DNA from: UBA8337 sp038143435 | Lineage (GTDB): Bacteria > Pseudomonadota > Alphaproteobacteria > RS24 | Direction: 5' to 3' | Assembly: GCA_038143435.1 (NCBI GenBank) | Contig: JAYQLX010000001.1 | Span: 1-64,000, forward strand | Length of the DNA stretch: 64,000 nt | Shown here: piece after piece, positions 52,990 through 61,228 of the stretch | Position numbering within the stretch: position 1 is the first letter of the stretch | Layout: the number at the start of each line of letters is the position of its first letter | Translations under genes and position numbers: made by a program | Notes under the pieces: model-generated | The model's input: the letters and a program-made list of their open reading frames with translations, nothing else | What the model was told of the DNA's origin: nothing | Databases searched by the model: none

Positions 52990-54540
52990 CTAGCCGACGC
53001 GGCGTTCTTGGCCTTCCCAATAAGGTTCGCGCAATTCGCGGCGCAAAATTTTACCCGATGGGTTGCGCGGCAAAGCGTCCACAAAATCAACCGATTTCGG
53101 CAATTTATAACCGGCAATGCGCGCGCGCGCGAAAGCGATAATCTCGTCTTCGCTGAGGCTTTTGCCCTCCGCCATCACGACGCAAGCTTTCACCGCCTCG
53201 CCCCATTTTTCGCTGGGCACGCCAATGACGGCGACATCGGCAATATCGGGATGGGCAAAAAGCGCGTTTTCCACTTCCGCCGGATAGACGTTTTCGCCGC
53301 CCGACACAATCATGTCTTTGACGCGGTCATGGATAAAGACATAGCCTTCTTCATCAAGAAAACCGGCATCGCCGGAATAAAACCAGCCATCTTTCACCGC
53401 TTCTGTCGTGGCATCGGGCTTGTTCCAATAGCCTTTCATAATCGAGCCGCCGCGCATGATAATTTCGCCGACCTCGCCTTGCGGCACATCATTTCCCGCC
53501 TCATCGACAATGCGCAGCTCGACACCCGCATTGGGCTTACCGCAAGAGCGCAGCTTATTGCGCGCCGCATCATGGTCTTCCGGTTTCAAATTAGTGCCGC
53601 CGCCGGTGGTTTCGGTGAGGCCGTAAACCTGAACAAAATCGCATTTGAACTTGGCCGCCGCTTGCACCAATAATTCTTCGGCAATCGGCGATGCGCCGTA
53701 AATCACTTGCCGCACGCTGGAGACATCGCGCGTGGCAATATCGGGCTGTTGCATGACAAACAAAATCACCGCCGGCACCATGAACAGCAGATTGACTTTT
53801 TCATCTTCAATCAAACGCAAAATTTCCGCCGGATCGACCTCTGGCAACACCGTCACTTTGCAGCCCTCATAAAGCCCGATAAGACCGACATTGACACCGG
53901 CAATATGAAATAGCGGCATGCATAAAAGCACATGCTCATCGCCTTGCCAGCCGGCCCAATCTTCAGCCTGTTGGAGCGCGCTTTCCATATTGAGATTGGT
54001 CAATTGCACACCTTTGGGATGGCCGGTCGTGCCCGATGTGTAAAGCTGGATGAAATCATCTTGCCCCTGATAATCGAGCTTTGGATGCACCGCTTCGCCA
54101 CCATCGCGCCACGCATCAAAGGCGGTCCACTCATCATGCCCGCCATCCATCGCAATCACCCGTTTGACGCTCGGGCAATCGGCCAAAATGCCTTCAATAA
54201 GCGGCACGAAATCCTTGCCGACAAAAACCATTTCCGCTTGCGCATCGTTTAAGACATAAGCCACTTCAGGGCCCGCCAAGCGCGAATTGACCCCGACCAA
54301 TACGCCGCGCACTTTTTGCACGCCGAAAAGCAATTGGAAATATAAATCCGAATTGGCACCCATAAAGCCGATACGCGCATGCGGTTCAATTCCCTCGGCC
54401 AGCAAAGCCTGCGCCACCTGATTGGATGTATCGCTTAATTTTTGATAGCTGGTTTCGCGGCCTTGAAAGACCAATGCCGGTTTGTCACCTTGCGCCGCGC
54501 ATTGCGCTTCCAAAGCTTCAATCAGAATAAAATCACTCAT
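52990..54540 (-). CDS. Acyl-CoA ligase (AMP-forming, FadD-like)
   Basis: This 516-aa adenylate-forming enzyme activates a carboxylic acid to its CoA ester. The AMP-binding signature is IQLYTSGTTGHPKGVQLTN. The A5 region reads QVYGLTETTGGGT, and YSGDAGFLDEEGYVFIHDRVKDMIVSGGENVYPAEVE, in part GDAGFLDEEGYVFIHDR, precedes the hinge. The catalytic Lys is in LPRNPSGKILRRELRE. Chain length is not readable, but it lies near the thiolase-like and glpD genes, supporting lipid catabolism. It converges on glpD with a 2-nt gap. No signal or membrane segment is present. Confidence 0.9.
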   Translation of the reverse strand: MSDFILIEALEAQCAAQGDKPALVFQGRETSYQKLSDTSNQVAQALLAEGIEPHARIGFMGANSDLYFQLLFGVQKVRGVLVGVNSRLAGPEVAYVLNDAQAEMVFVGKDFVPLIEGILADCPSVKRVIAMDGGHDEWTAFDAWRDGGEAVHPKLDYQGQDDFIQLYTSGTTGHPKGVQLTNLNMESALQQAEDWAGWQGDEHVLLCMPLFHIAGVNVGLIGLYEGCKVTVLPEVDPAEILRLIEDEKVNLLFMVPAVILFVMQQPDIATRDVSSVRQVIYGASPIAEELLVQAAAKFKCDFVQVYGLTETTGGGTNLKPEDHDAARNKLRSCGKPNAGVELRIVDEAGNDVPQGEVGEIIMRGGSIMKGYWNKPDATTEAVKDGWFYSGDAGFLDEEGYVFIHDRVKDMIVSGGENVYPAEVENALFAHPDIADVAVIGVPSEKWGEAVKACVVMAEGKSLSEDEIIAFARARIAGYKLPKSVDFVDALPRNPSGKILRRELREPYWEGQERRVG

Positions 54541-54644
54541 GCTTTACGCCCCCCGTTTCTTCATAAAATCTTAATCATGCAAAAAACGATGTAAAGAGGC
54601 TGTTTTTGCGCTAGCCTTTTTAGATCACAAAGGGAGGGGACGCG

Positions 54645-55625
54645 ATGAGTTTAGCGCATCCGAAATTTGCTTATGAAAAAGGTCTGCACCAAATCGGCAA
54701 TGGCGCTTATGCATGGTTGCAACCCGATGGCGGTTGGGGCTGGTCAAATTCCGGCCTGATTGTCGATGGCGATCAATCTTTGGTGGTCGATACTTTGTTC
54801 GATGTGCCGCTGACGCAAACCATGCTGGCCGCCTATGCCGATGCCGCACCGGCCGCAAACACCGTCAATAAGGTCATCAACACGCATCATAATGGCGACC
54901 ATTGCAACGGCAATTGCTGCTGCCCCGATGCGCAAATCATTGCCCATAAATTGACCGCCGAACATATGCAGGCCGAGCCGCCTTCTTTGGTGCAGGGTTT
55001 TTTGGATGCTGCGCCGGGCTTGGGTGATCTGGGCAATTATCTCACTTCCTGCTTCGGCCCGTTTGACTTCAAATCGGTCGACCAAAAATTGCCCGATACG
55101 CTGATTGAAGAAGAAACCACCATTAAACTGGGCGATAAGGATATTCACCTTATTCCGGTCGGGCCGGCGCATACGCCGGGCGACACTTTGGTGCATGTGC
55201 CGGTCGACCGCACCGTCTATACGGGCGATATTTTATTCATTGGCGGCCATCCGATTATTTGGGAGGGGCCGGTGCAAAATTGGATTGACGCATGCGACCG
55301 CATTATCGCAATGGATGTCGAGACCATTGTTCCGGGTCATGGCCCCATCACCACCAAAGCAGGCGTTGAAGAAGTGCGTCATTATTTGGTGACCATGCGG
55401 CAAGAGGCGCGCGCGCGTTATGAGGCGGGCATGAGCTATAAAGAAGCGGCGTTTGATATTGCGCTCGGCGTATTTGATGATTGGGGCGACCGCGAGCGCA
55501 TCATCGTCAATTGCGCCACCATGTTCCACGAATTCGGCGCGCAGGAAAAACCCGAAATTGCCGAATTGTTTGGCGGCATGGCCGAATATGCATCCGCGCG
55601 ACCGCAGGAAAAAGCAGCTGAATGA
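54645..55625 (+). CDS. Metallo-beta-lactamase-fold hydrolase
   Basis: This 326-aa MBL-fold protein has a strong ribosome-binding site (GGGAGGGG). The metal motif is THHNGDHCNGN (HxHxDH variant HHNGDH). Further ligands lie in GPAHTPGDTLVH and TGDILFIGGHP, and PGHGPITTKAG gives the late His. A CCC cluster (NGNCCCPDAQ) follows the first motif, which is unusual. The stop overlaps the tusA start by 4 nt (ATGA). Pairing with a sulfur carrier suggests a thioester, persulfide or sulfane-sulfur substrate; this is inference. It resembles the SoxH/quinoprotein-relay-type MBL group. Confidence 0.82.
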   Translation: MSLAHPKFAYEKGLHQIGNGAYAWLQPDGGWGWSNSGLIVDGDQSLVVDTLFDVPLTQTMLAAYADAAPAANTVNKVINTHHNGDHCNGNCCCPDAQIIAHKLTAEHMQAEPPSLVQGFLDAAPGLGDLGNYLTSCFGPFDFKSVDQKLPDTLIEEETTIKLGDKDIHLIPVGPAHTPGDTLVHVPVDRTVYTGDILFIGGHPIIWEGPVQNWIDACDRIIAMDVETIVPGHGPITTKAGVEEVRHYLVTMRQEARARYEAGMSYKEAAFDIALGVFDDWGDRERIIVNCATMFHEFGAQEKPEIAELFGGMAEYASARPQEKAAE

Positions 55626-55860
55626 AAGAGATTGATGCGACCGGACTGAGCTGTCCGATGCCGGTTTTACGGCTGCAAAAAGCCCTGCGCGACATCGCCT
55701 CGGGCGGTCACAAGTCATGCTATTGGCCAGCGATCCGATGGCGGCGATTGATGTGCCGCATTTTTGCCAAGAACAACGTCACAAACTCATCGCCAGCGCC
55801 GAGCAAGACGGCCCCGGTGATATGCGGATTTTATGCTTTGAGATTGAAAAAGGCGCTTAA
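55622..55860 (+). CDS. TusA-type sulfur carrier (frame broken)
   Basis: This 79-aa TusA/SirA-fold protein has the active Cys11 in LSCPMPVLRLQKAL (CPxP motif). A frame break at about 55712 (one base missing after GGCGGT) separates it from the rest, which in the next frame reads VMLLASDPMAAIDVPHFCQE and ends FEIEKGA. TusA proteins carry persulfide sulfur for tRNA thiolation or sulfur oxidation. The start overlaps the MBL gene stop, so both are made from one mRNA. Confidence 0.82.
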
Positions 55861-55868
55861 CACAGCAT

Positions 55869-56213
55869 TCAAGACCAAAGCGCCATGACCTCATCGGTGA
55901 AGCCGACCGTCACTTGGTCACCTGCCTCCATTACCGGCCGTTTGATGAGGGTCGGGTTTTCAACCATCAGCGCGATGAGATGCGCCGCATCTTCATTGGC
56001 CTTATCGGCATCGGGGAGTTTGCGCCAGCTCGTGCCGCGCTTGTTTAAGAGTTTATCCATCGGCACTTGGGCCAGCCAGCGCGTCACCATTTCTGCGCTC
56101 AAACCGTCTTTGCGAAAATCGTGAAAGGCAAAATCTTGACCCTTATCGCCCAACCAGACGCGCGCCTTTTTCACCGTGTCGCAATTGGGGATGCCGTAAA
56201 CCGTCAGTGTCAT
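55869..56213 (-). CDS. ArsC/Spx-family reductase (YffB-like)
   Basis: This 114-aa thioredoxin-fold protein starts MTLTVYGIPNCDTVKKARVWL, with a single Cys11 followed by DTVKKAR, and has FHDFRKDGLSAEMV and LLNKRGTSWRKLPD, all typical of YffB. TLIKRPVMEAGDQVTVGF carries the conserved Arg-Pro. Members are often annotated as arsenate reductase, but YffB-type proteins act as glutathione-dependent thiol reductases. No other arsenic gene is nearby, so I avoid the arsenate call. It converges on tusA (8 nt). Confidence 0.87.
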   Translation of the reverse strand: MTLTVYGIPNCDTVKKARVWLGDKGQDFAFHDFRKDGLSAEMVTRWLAQVPMDKLLNKRGTSWRKLPDADKANEDAAHLIALMVENPTLIKRPVMEAGDQVTVGFTDEVMALWS

Positions 56214-56224
56214 GGAACGCGGGC

Positions 56225-56946
56225 TTATTCGGCGGCGACATAGCCGGCGGTTTGCAAATCCGGCGTTGCATCAACGATTTTGTGATAGAGGCGCGGCGTT
56301 TGAATGCCCAATGTGGCGCGCACCTCTTCCAATGGCTGCGTCAGCAAATGCTCCCAATGCGCGCCCGGCAGGCCTTTGGCCAAGCGCCCCAAACGAAAGC
56401 CTTCCATAATGGCGCGACCAATGCCGAGCCCCGGCGCTTCTTTGCGCGACACCAAATAGCCGAACAGGATAATGACCAAAATGCCGGGATTGCCGAGCTG
56501 GCGCCAAGTCACGGCGAGCAAGCACAATTCACCCAAACCGTCGCGCCCATAGCCGGTCGAGACATGCCATAAATCATGCGCATCGCGCTGGCGCTCATGA
56601 TATTTAATCTGCGCGGCGCTCATCTCGCGTTCTTCTTGACGTCCTTCCACCGAAGCTTCGGTCAGCCCGTCAGCGGTGATTTGCTCGACTTCCGTGAAGC
56701 GCGCATAGGCGCGGCCCAAAGACCCTTCGGGCAAACTTTCCAGCCATGCGCGGTCTTTCAAATATTCCACCAAGGGCTTTTTTGCGGCGAGAATGTCTTG
56801 CGCGTGCGGGGTTTTTTAAAGCGCTTAAAGGCGCGCAGGCCGGAATTGCCCGACAAGGCTTCCAAAATAATGAAAACCTGTTTGGTATCTTCCTTATCGG
56901 CAATCAATTGCTTGATTGCACCGTGGATTTTGGCGATTTTTCCCAT
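56225..56946 (-). CDS. coq4: Coq4-family ubiquinone biosynthesis protein (frame broken)
   Basis: This 240-aa Coq4 homologue has the zinc motif HDLWHVSTGYGRDGLGE, in which the HDxxH and downstream Glu bind metal. In eukaryotes Coq4 holds the CoQ synthesis complex together and catalyses C1 decarboxylation and hydroxylation; some bacteria have the same role. The N-terminal part (MGKIAKIHGAIKQLIADKED) is in another frame. Adding one A in the A run near 56815 restores KKTPHAQDILAAKKPLVEYL. The ribosome-binding site GGGAG is part of a small hairpin directly before the ATG. ubiG lies elsewhere in the window. Confidence 0.87.
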
Positions 56947-57033
56947 CGGGAATCTCCCGCTTATGAAAAGAGTTTATATCGCCACGGCGAAAAATACAGT
57001 TTTTTATTTGCCATAGTGTCGCAACTAAACTCT

Positions 57034-57062
57034 TGAACCCTCATGCGAGCCGCTTTATTTTT
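57034..57062 (+). promoter_or_regulatory. Predicted promoter of the pseudopilin cassette
   Basis: TTGAAC (57034-57039), a 17-nt spacer and TATTTT (57057-57062) form a reasonable sigma-70 promoter directly before the cassette. The expected start near 57069 would leave a leader of under 20 nt containing GGGAG (57074-57078). This supports the TTG start at 57086. Confidence 0.5.
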
Positions 57063-57085
57063 GTGCCAATGTTGGGAGTGTGTGT

Positions 57086-57787
57086 TTGTCAAAAGGGTTT
57101 AGCCTGATAGAACTGCTTGTGGTGGTAGCCATTATGGGCATTTTGGGTGCTGTCGGCGTTGTCGGCTATCAATCTTATGTCGATGCGGTGCGGGCCGATA
57201 CGTCGGTCGGCAATGGCGACACAATTTCGCGCGCCCTCGATACGGATTTCATCTCCATCACCAATGATTTGGGCGGGCCATCATCCATAACCAGCGGCAC
57301 GGTGACGAAGACCACACGCTGTTATGACTATATTGAGCAGATTGTTGACGGGCTCAATAATGGCACGATGAAAAATGCCTATGCCAATTTGGACACATTG
57401 GCCGTCAATATGCATGACAGCGCCAACCAACCGGCCAGCCGCGCTGAGCTTGATTTTGGTCAAATCGGCTTTATGTGTTCGGATCCTTGCGTAAACGTGG
57501 ATTCACCAAATTTTTACATGAAACATTGCGTGTGCGTTCAATCGGGCACGGATGATGAAACCGCGACCGGCTGCCAATCTCCTAATTTCAACAGTGCCGT
57601 CTATATTGGTTCTGCCAAATCTGTTACAAATGCTTCCAGCGTCGCCATGACGGTAAAAATGCCGTGCATTTTGAACGATGCCGATGACGTCAATGAAGGC
57701 TGCGATGCCGATGCATCCTCTACAGACTATATTTGCCCGACACCGGCTGTAATTTCAGGCCCTATTGAGACCGAATGCACCAACTAA
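57086..57787 (+). CDS. Type IV pilin-like protein, cysteine rich
   Basis: This 233-aa prepilin has the class III-type N-terminus SKGFSLIELLVVVAIMGILG. Prepilin peptidase would cut after Gly, leaving Phe1 and Glu5, and the helix runs to about residue 30. The globular part is unusual: Cys-rich (CYDYIEQI, MCSDPC, HCVCVQ, MPCILND, EGCDAD, YICPT) and Asp/Asn/Ser-rich, which suggests several disulfides and perhaps Ca2+ binding. The TTG at 57086 has GGGAG seven bases upstream; the alternative GTG at 57080 does not. It is followed 14 nt later by the large cysteine-rich protein. No pilus assembly gene is nearby, so it must use a system encoded elsewhere. Confidence 0.82.
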   Translation: MSKGFSLIELLVVVAIMGILGAVGVVGYQSYVDAVRADTSVGNGDTISRALDTDFISITNDLGGPSSITSGTVTKTTRCYDYIEQIVDGLNNGTMKNAYANLDTLAVNMHDSANQPASRAELDFGQIGFMCSDPCVNVDSPNFYMKHCVCVQSGTDDETATGCQSPNFNSAVYIGSAKSVTNASSVAMTVKMPCILNDADDVNEGCDADASSTDYICPTPAVISGPIETECTN

Positions 57788-57801
57788 TGGGTGAGATAAA
57801 T

Positions 57802-60793
57802 ATGACTAGTAAAACAAAACAGGCGTTTGGTGAATTTCTTAAACGACGCGGCAAGGCTTTTTGGATTGCCGCACTGGGCGTGCTGCTGTCTTTGCCCTTA
57901 TCCGCCGGCTATGTCACCTATGAACGCGGCAGCGGCGGCGGGGCGAGTTCCACCCATGTCAACAATCTCAATGAAGATGCACAGAGCGTTGGCTATCCAA
58001 CCGATGCGCTGCGCGATGCCGCCATTGCTTTGGGCTATGGCAATAATGTAACCGATGCGGATATTTTCATGGCGGCGCGTGGGGAAACCAGCAATGACTA
58101 TCCGACGCCGCATGCGCTGACCACCGCCAATGGCGATAATATTTCTGCCAATCAATATGAAGAAGATTGTGATTATTATATTTTGGTCACCTCTTCGGTC
58201 AGCGGTGACGGCTGCACCGATTTGACCAAAAGCCAATTTTTGAGCGTCAAAACACTGACCGAAGATGCCATTGAGTTTGGTTATGATAGCAATCAACAAA
58301 GATTATCAGCCACCGGCCTCGGCTATGCCGATAATTGCAATGGTTCCGACCTGTTTCACGAGGCGCGCGGGCAAAGCACCGGTCGGTGCAATAATAATGC
58401 CCTGAACCCGCCGCAAGCCAGCGATTGCGCAACCTATAGCGCCAATTATAATTTGGTCGATATCTCCAATGCCGCCATCAGCACATGCGGGGCCATGACC
58501 AATACGCAATATGCGTCTTTTCAAAATTGGGTGAGCGGGCAAGCCGATGCCGATGCGCAGCAATATTGCTATGAGAGCGACCTTGAGCGCAGCCAAGCCA
58601 TTGCGCTTGGCTATGACGGCACCTCGTGCAGCGATGCCAAGCTTTACGCCCGCGCGCTGGGCCGCCGCCTGGTCAATTACCCGACTGAAAGCTTGCTCAA
58701 TATCAGCTTTGCCAGCGGCACGGGCAGCACATTGGTGCAAATTGCCGCCGACCAATATGAAGACGATTGCGACGCCTTTATTGCCGATGGCAGCGGCGTG
58801 AGCGGCGACGGCTGCGCTGATTTGCAGCGCGCCCAATTTGCCTCAATCCGTTCCAATCATGACGCGTCGCAAAATGACGGCTATGGCGGACGCGTGGCGC
58901 GCACCGCTGCCGTCGCGGGAAGTTTTGCCACTGATTGCGACGGCGCCAATGCTTATTATGTGTCCATCGGCGCAACCGCCAATCCGACGCTCAATCCGAA
59001 TTGCGCCTTGCAAGCCCCCTTTACCGGCTTGGCTGGGCCGGCCTGTTGGGACAGCATTTTGGGTGTAACTTATTATCAAATTGCCAATTATGAGAAAGCC
59101 GATTTCGCTTGTGTTTTGAACAATACAAGCACTACAAGCCCGCGCTTTAGCGATACAAGTCTCGCCAGCCTGACCGATGGCGAGTTCCTCTTTTTGAAAG
59201 AATGTTTTTACGATGAGGGCAATAACCGCACCGTGCAAGGCTTGCGCGATTGTGCCACCAGTGCGACCGAATGGGATCAAGCGGTGTTTCCGATCCGTGA
59301 AATTTCCACTTATCCCAATTGGGGCGGAGGCGACGGCACGGCGAGCTGCAACCTAACGCTGGCTCAAATTGAGGCGCTTGGTGCTTTTGACGATTTGAAC
59401 GAAGGCACATATTTGTCTGAGACCAAAACACTGTTTGACGGCGACCATTGCCGCAAACTGGACGGCTCTGGCGAAGAGGTCAATTGTAAAGAGATTGTCT
59501 GCGAAGCGCTAAAAAACCCGCCAACGACGCTGCCTATTTTGTCAAACCGCGATTACATGCGCCAGCATATGTGTGGTCAAGTCAACCGCGCCTATAAGCA
59601 AAAAGCATACCATTATAAAATCAAAAAACATTATTTCGTCGAGGCCTGCCAGGCGCCGTTGGTCGGCACCAGCGATGACTTTAATATTTTGTCCTGGCCA
59701 ATGGTCGATAAATACCGAGTACATTACGGCTTTACACTGGGCCGAGCACCAAACCAAAATCAAAACTACTCCGGAATTACTTATTGGTATGATGCGGGTC
59801 CGGAAAGTTGGGAGACCGAACGCTCTCTGACTATGGGACGATTTGAACACAGCCCGGTACCAGCAGGCTTTAACAAGCAAATGGAGATTTCGGCGGCCGC
59901 CGGCACAAAGGATCTTCGAATTTATTCCTTCGGAAATGTCAGCCGACACCGGCAGACCACTTGGTCATTTGACGTCACGTTTAAATCCAATCTGTGTATC
60001 AGCTCCGGCAGATATCAAGATCACAATGATCATCCAAGTACAGGCCTTTGGGGTTGGACACAAAACTTCTATCGGAAGCCTTTTCCGGTATCCATTCTAC
60101 CCAATGAGGTCGATGCCGCCCGCAATCCTCGCCAACGCGGTGCGATTGAAAGCTCAGACAGCACCATGAATGTCGCCTTAGTTGGCACATCGTCCGGCAC
60201 AGTCAGTGTTGGCAATATGCAGGCTGCCCTCTGGGCAAACCCCGTTTGAACGCAATCATTTTAAAAGCACCGATATTGGGGCGGTCAAGATTACATCCTT
60301 GCCAGCGCTCGGTACACTGACCTATCGCGCCTCCAGCGTGACGGCCAATCAAATTCTGCCATCCGGAGATTTGAGTGAATTGAAATATGAGCCGGCAATC
60401 GGCGCACCAGCCATCGATAATAACTATACCAGCTTTACGTTCCGCAATTATGCACCGTGGTCGAGTGTTGAAACGGCGCTGGGGTTGACGGCCTTTGCAT
60501 GCTACGAAGTGCCGGATTTTGAAACCGAATCGCCACCCATTCCAACATGGGCTTGGCCCGACAAATTCGCCACAGAGAATTTGGGCGCTCACAATACGGG
60601 TGGGATTGGCTATTGGAACCAGGCTAAATGCTCCGGCCAATCCAATGCGGCGACCACGCCAGGTGGGCCGGATTGGACCACGCCTAACGATTATCAGAAG
60701 GTACTGCGTTTCATCAATATCCCCACGCCATCTGATCCCGCTAACTACTCACCAAGCTCGGCCGCTACCACCGGGCTGACCTGTGATGAATAA
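57802..60793 (+). CDS. Large cysteine-rich repeat surface protein (frame broken)
   Basis: This roughly 996-aa protein starts at ATG 57802 (GGTGAG six bases upstream). It has a hydrophobic N-terminal segment, about residues 19-37 (AFWIAALGVLLSLPLSAGY), then a Gly-rich spacer. Residues of about 59-400 are four degenerate repeats of 95-105 aa with the core GY...ALGY.xxCxDAxLYxxARG and a QYExDCD...SGDGCxDL element. A Cys-rich region follows to about 620, then a beta-rich region. One extra G near 60222 breaks the frame; the C-terminal frame has VKITSLPALGTLTYR, resembling cadherin-like/VCBS adhesin domains. I do not recognise the whole protein. Its location and disulfide-rich make-up suggest cell-surface attachment. 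Confidence 0.72.
57976..59010 (+). repeat. Four degenerate tandem repeats within the surface protein
   Basis: Units lie at about 57976-58251, 58261-58542, 58543-58854 and 58858-59010 (the last truncated). Units 1 and 3 share the most, for example QYEEDCDYYI / QYEDDCDAFI and SVSGDGCTDL / GVSGDGCADL, including near-identical bases. Units 2 and 4 keep the CxDA/ CNGSDLF-type motif and are more divergent. This pattern indicates internal duplication. Confidence 0.65.
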
Positions 60794-60804
60794 AGGATGT
60801 TACT

Positions 60805-61134
60805 ATGAAAAACCCTGTTTACCCGCTTATCGCCCTCGCTGTCTTCACATTACCCCAGACCGCCAGCGCTTCATCGCTTAGCCTGATTTTCTGTTCTGAG
60901 AACACGGCCATGGTGCGATATGAGGTCAACAATGCCGATGAGACACCAAACGTCAAAATTCGCGATATTGACACTACCGGAAATTCTATTTCGATCTCTG
61001 TTGGCAATGGCATCGCCGAGATTGACAGTAATTTTGCGTCCGCATGGTCGGGTAGTAACAATAATATTGAGGCTTTGTTTGTTAATGCCTCCGGAGCTCA
61101 AGTCGGCGCAGTTGCCCGCTGCCCCGCGCAATAA
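60805..61134 (+). CDS. Small secreted protein of the cassette
   Basis: This 109-aa protein has a signal peptide (MKNPVYPLIALAVFTLPQTASA). A mature part of about 87 residues follows, rich in Ser, Asn, Val and Ile. Two cysteines, in LIFCSEN and VARCPAQ, lie near its two ends and could form one disulfide closing a beta-sandwich. It begins 11 nt after the repeat protein stop, so it is in the same operon. No family is recognised. It could be a pilus-tip or adhesin partner, but nothing in its sequence shows that. Confidence 0.65.
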   Translation: MKNPVYPLIALAVFTLPQTASASSLSLIFCSENTAMVRYEVNNADETPNVKIRDIDTTGNSISISVGNGIAEIDSNFASAWSGSNNNIEALFVNASGAQVGAVARCPAQ

Positions 61135-61228
61135 TGGCTTAACGGCGAAAGGTCGCAGCCTAAGCCCTGTTTTACTGATGCGCGCGCCGTGTTAGTCTGC
61201 TCTCTCGATTGTCGGTGAGGGGCAGCAA

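Noticed and set aside
55869..56213. Arsenate reductase
   Set aside because: The sequence fits YffB-type thiol reductases, and no ars genes are present.
61136..61166. GGCTTA/TAAGCC inverted repeat after the secreted-protein gene as a terminator
   Set aside because: The loop is 19 nt and the following T tract is short, so it is too weak to call.
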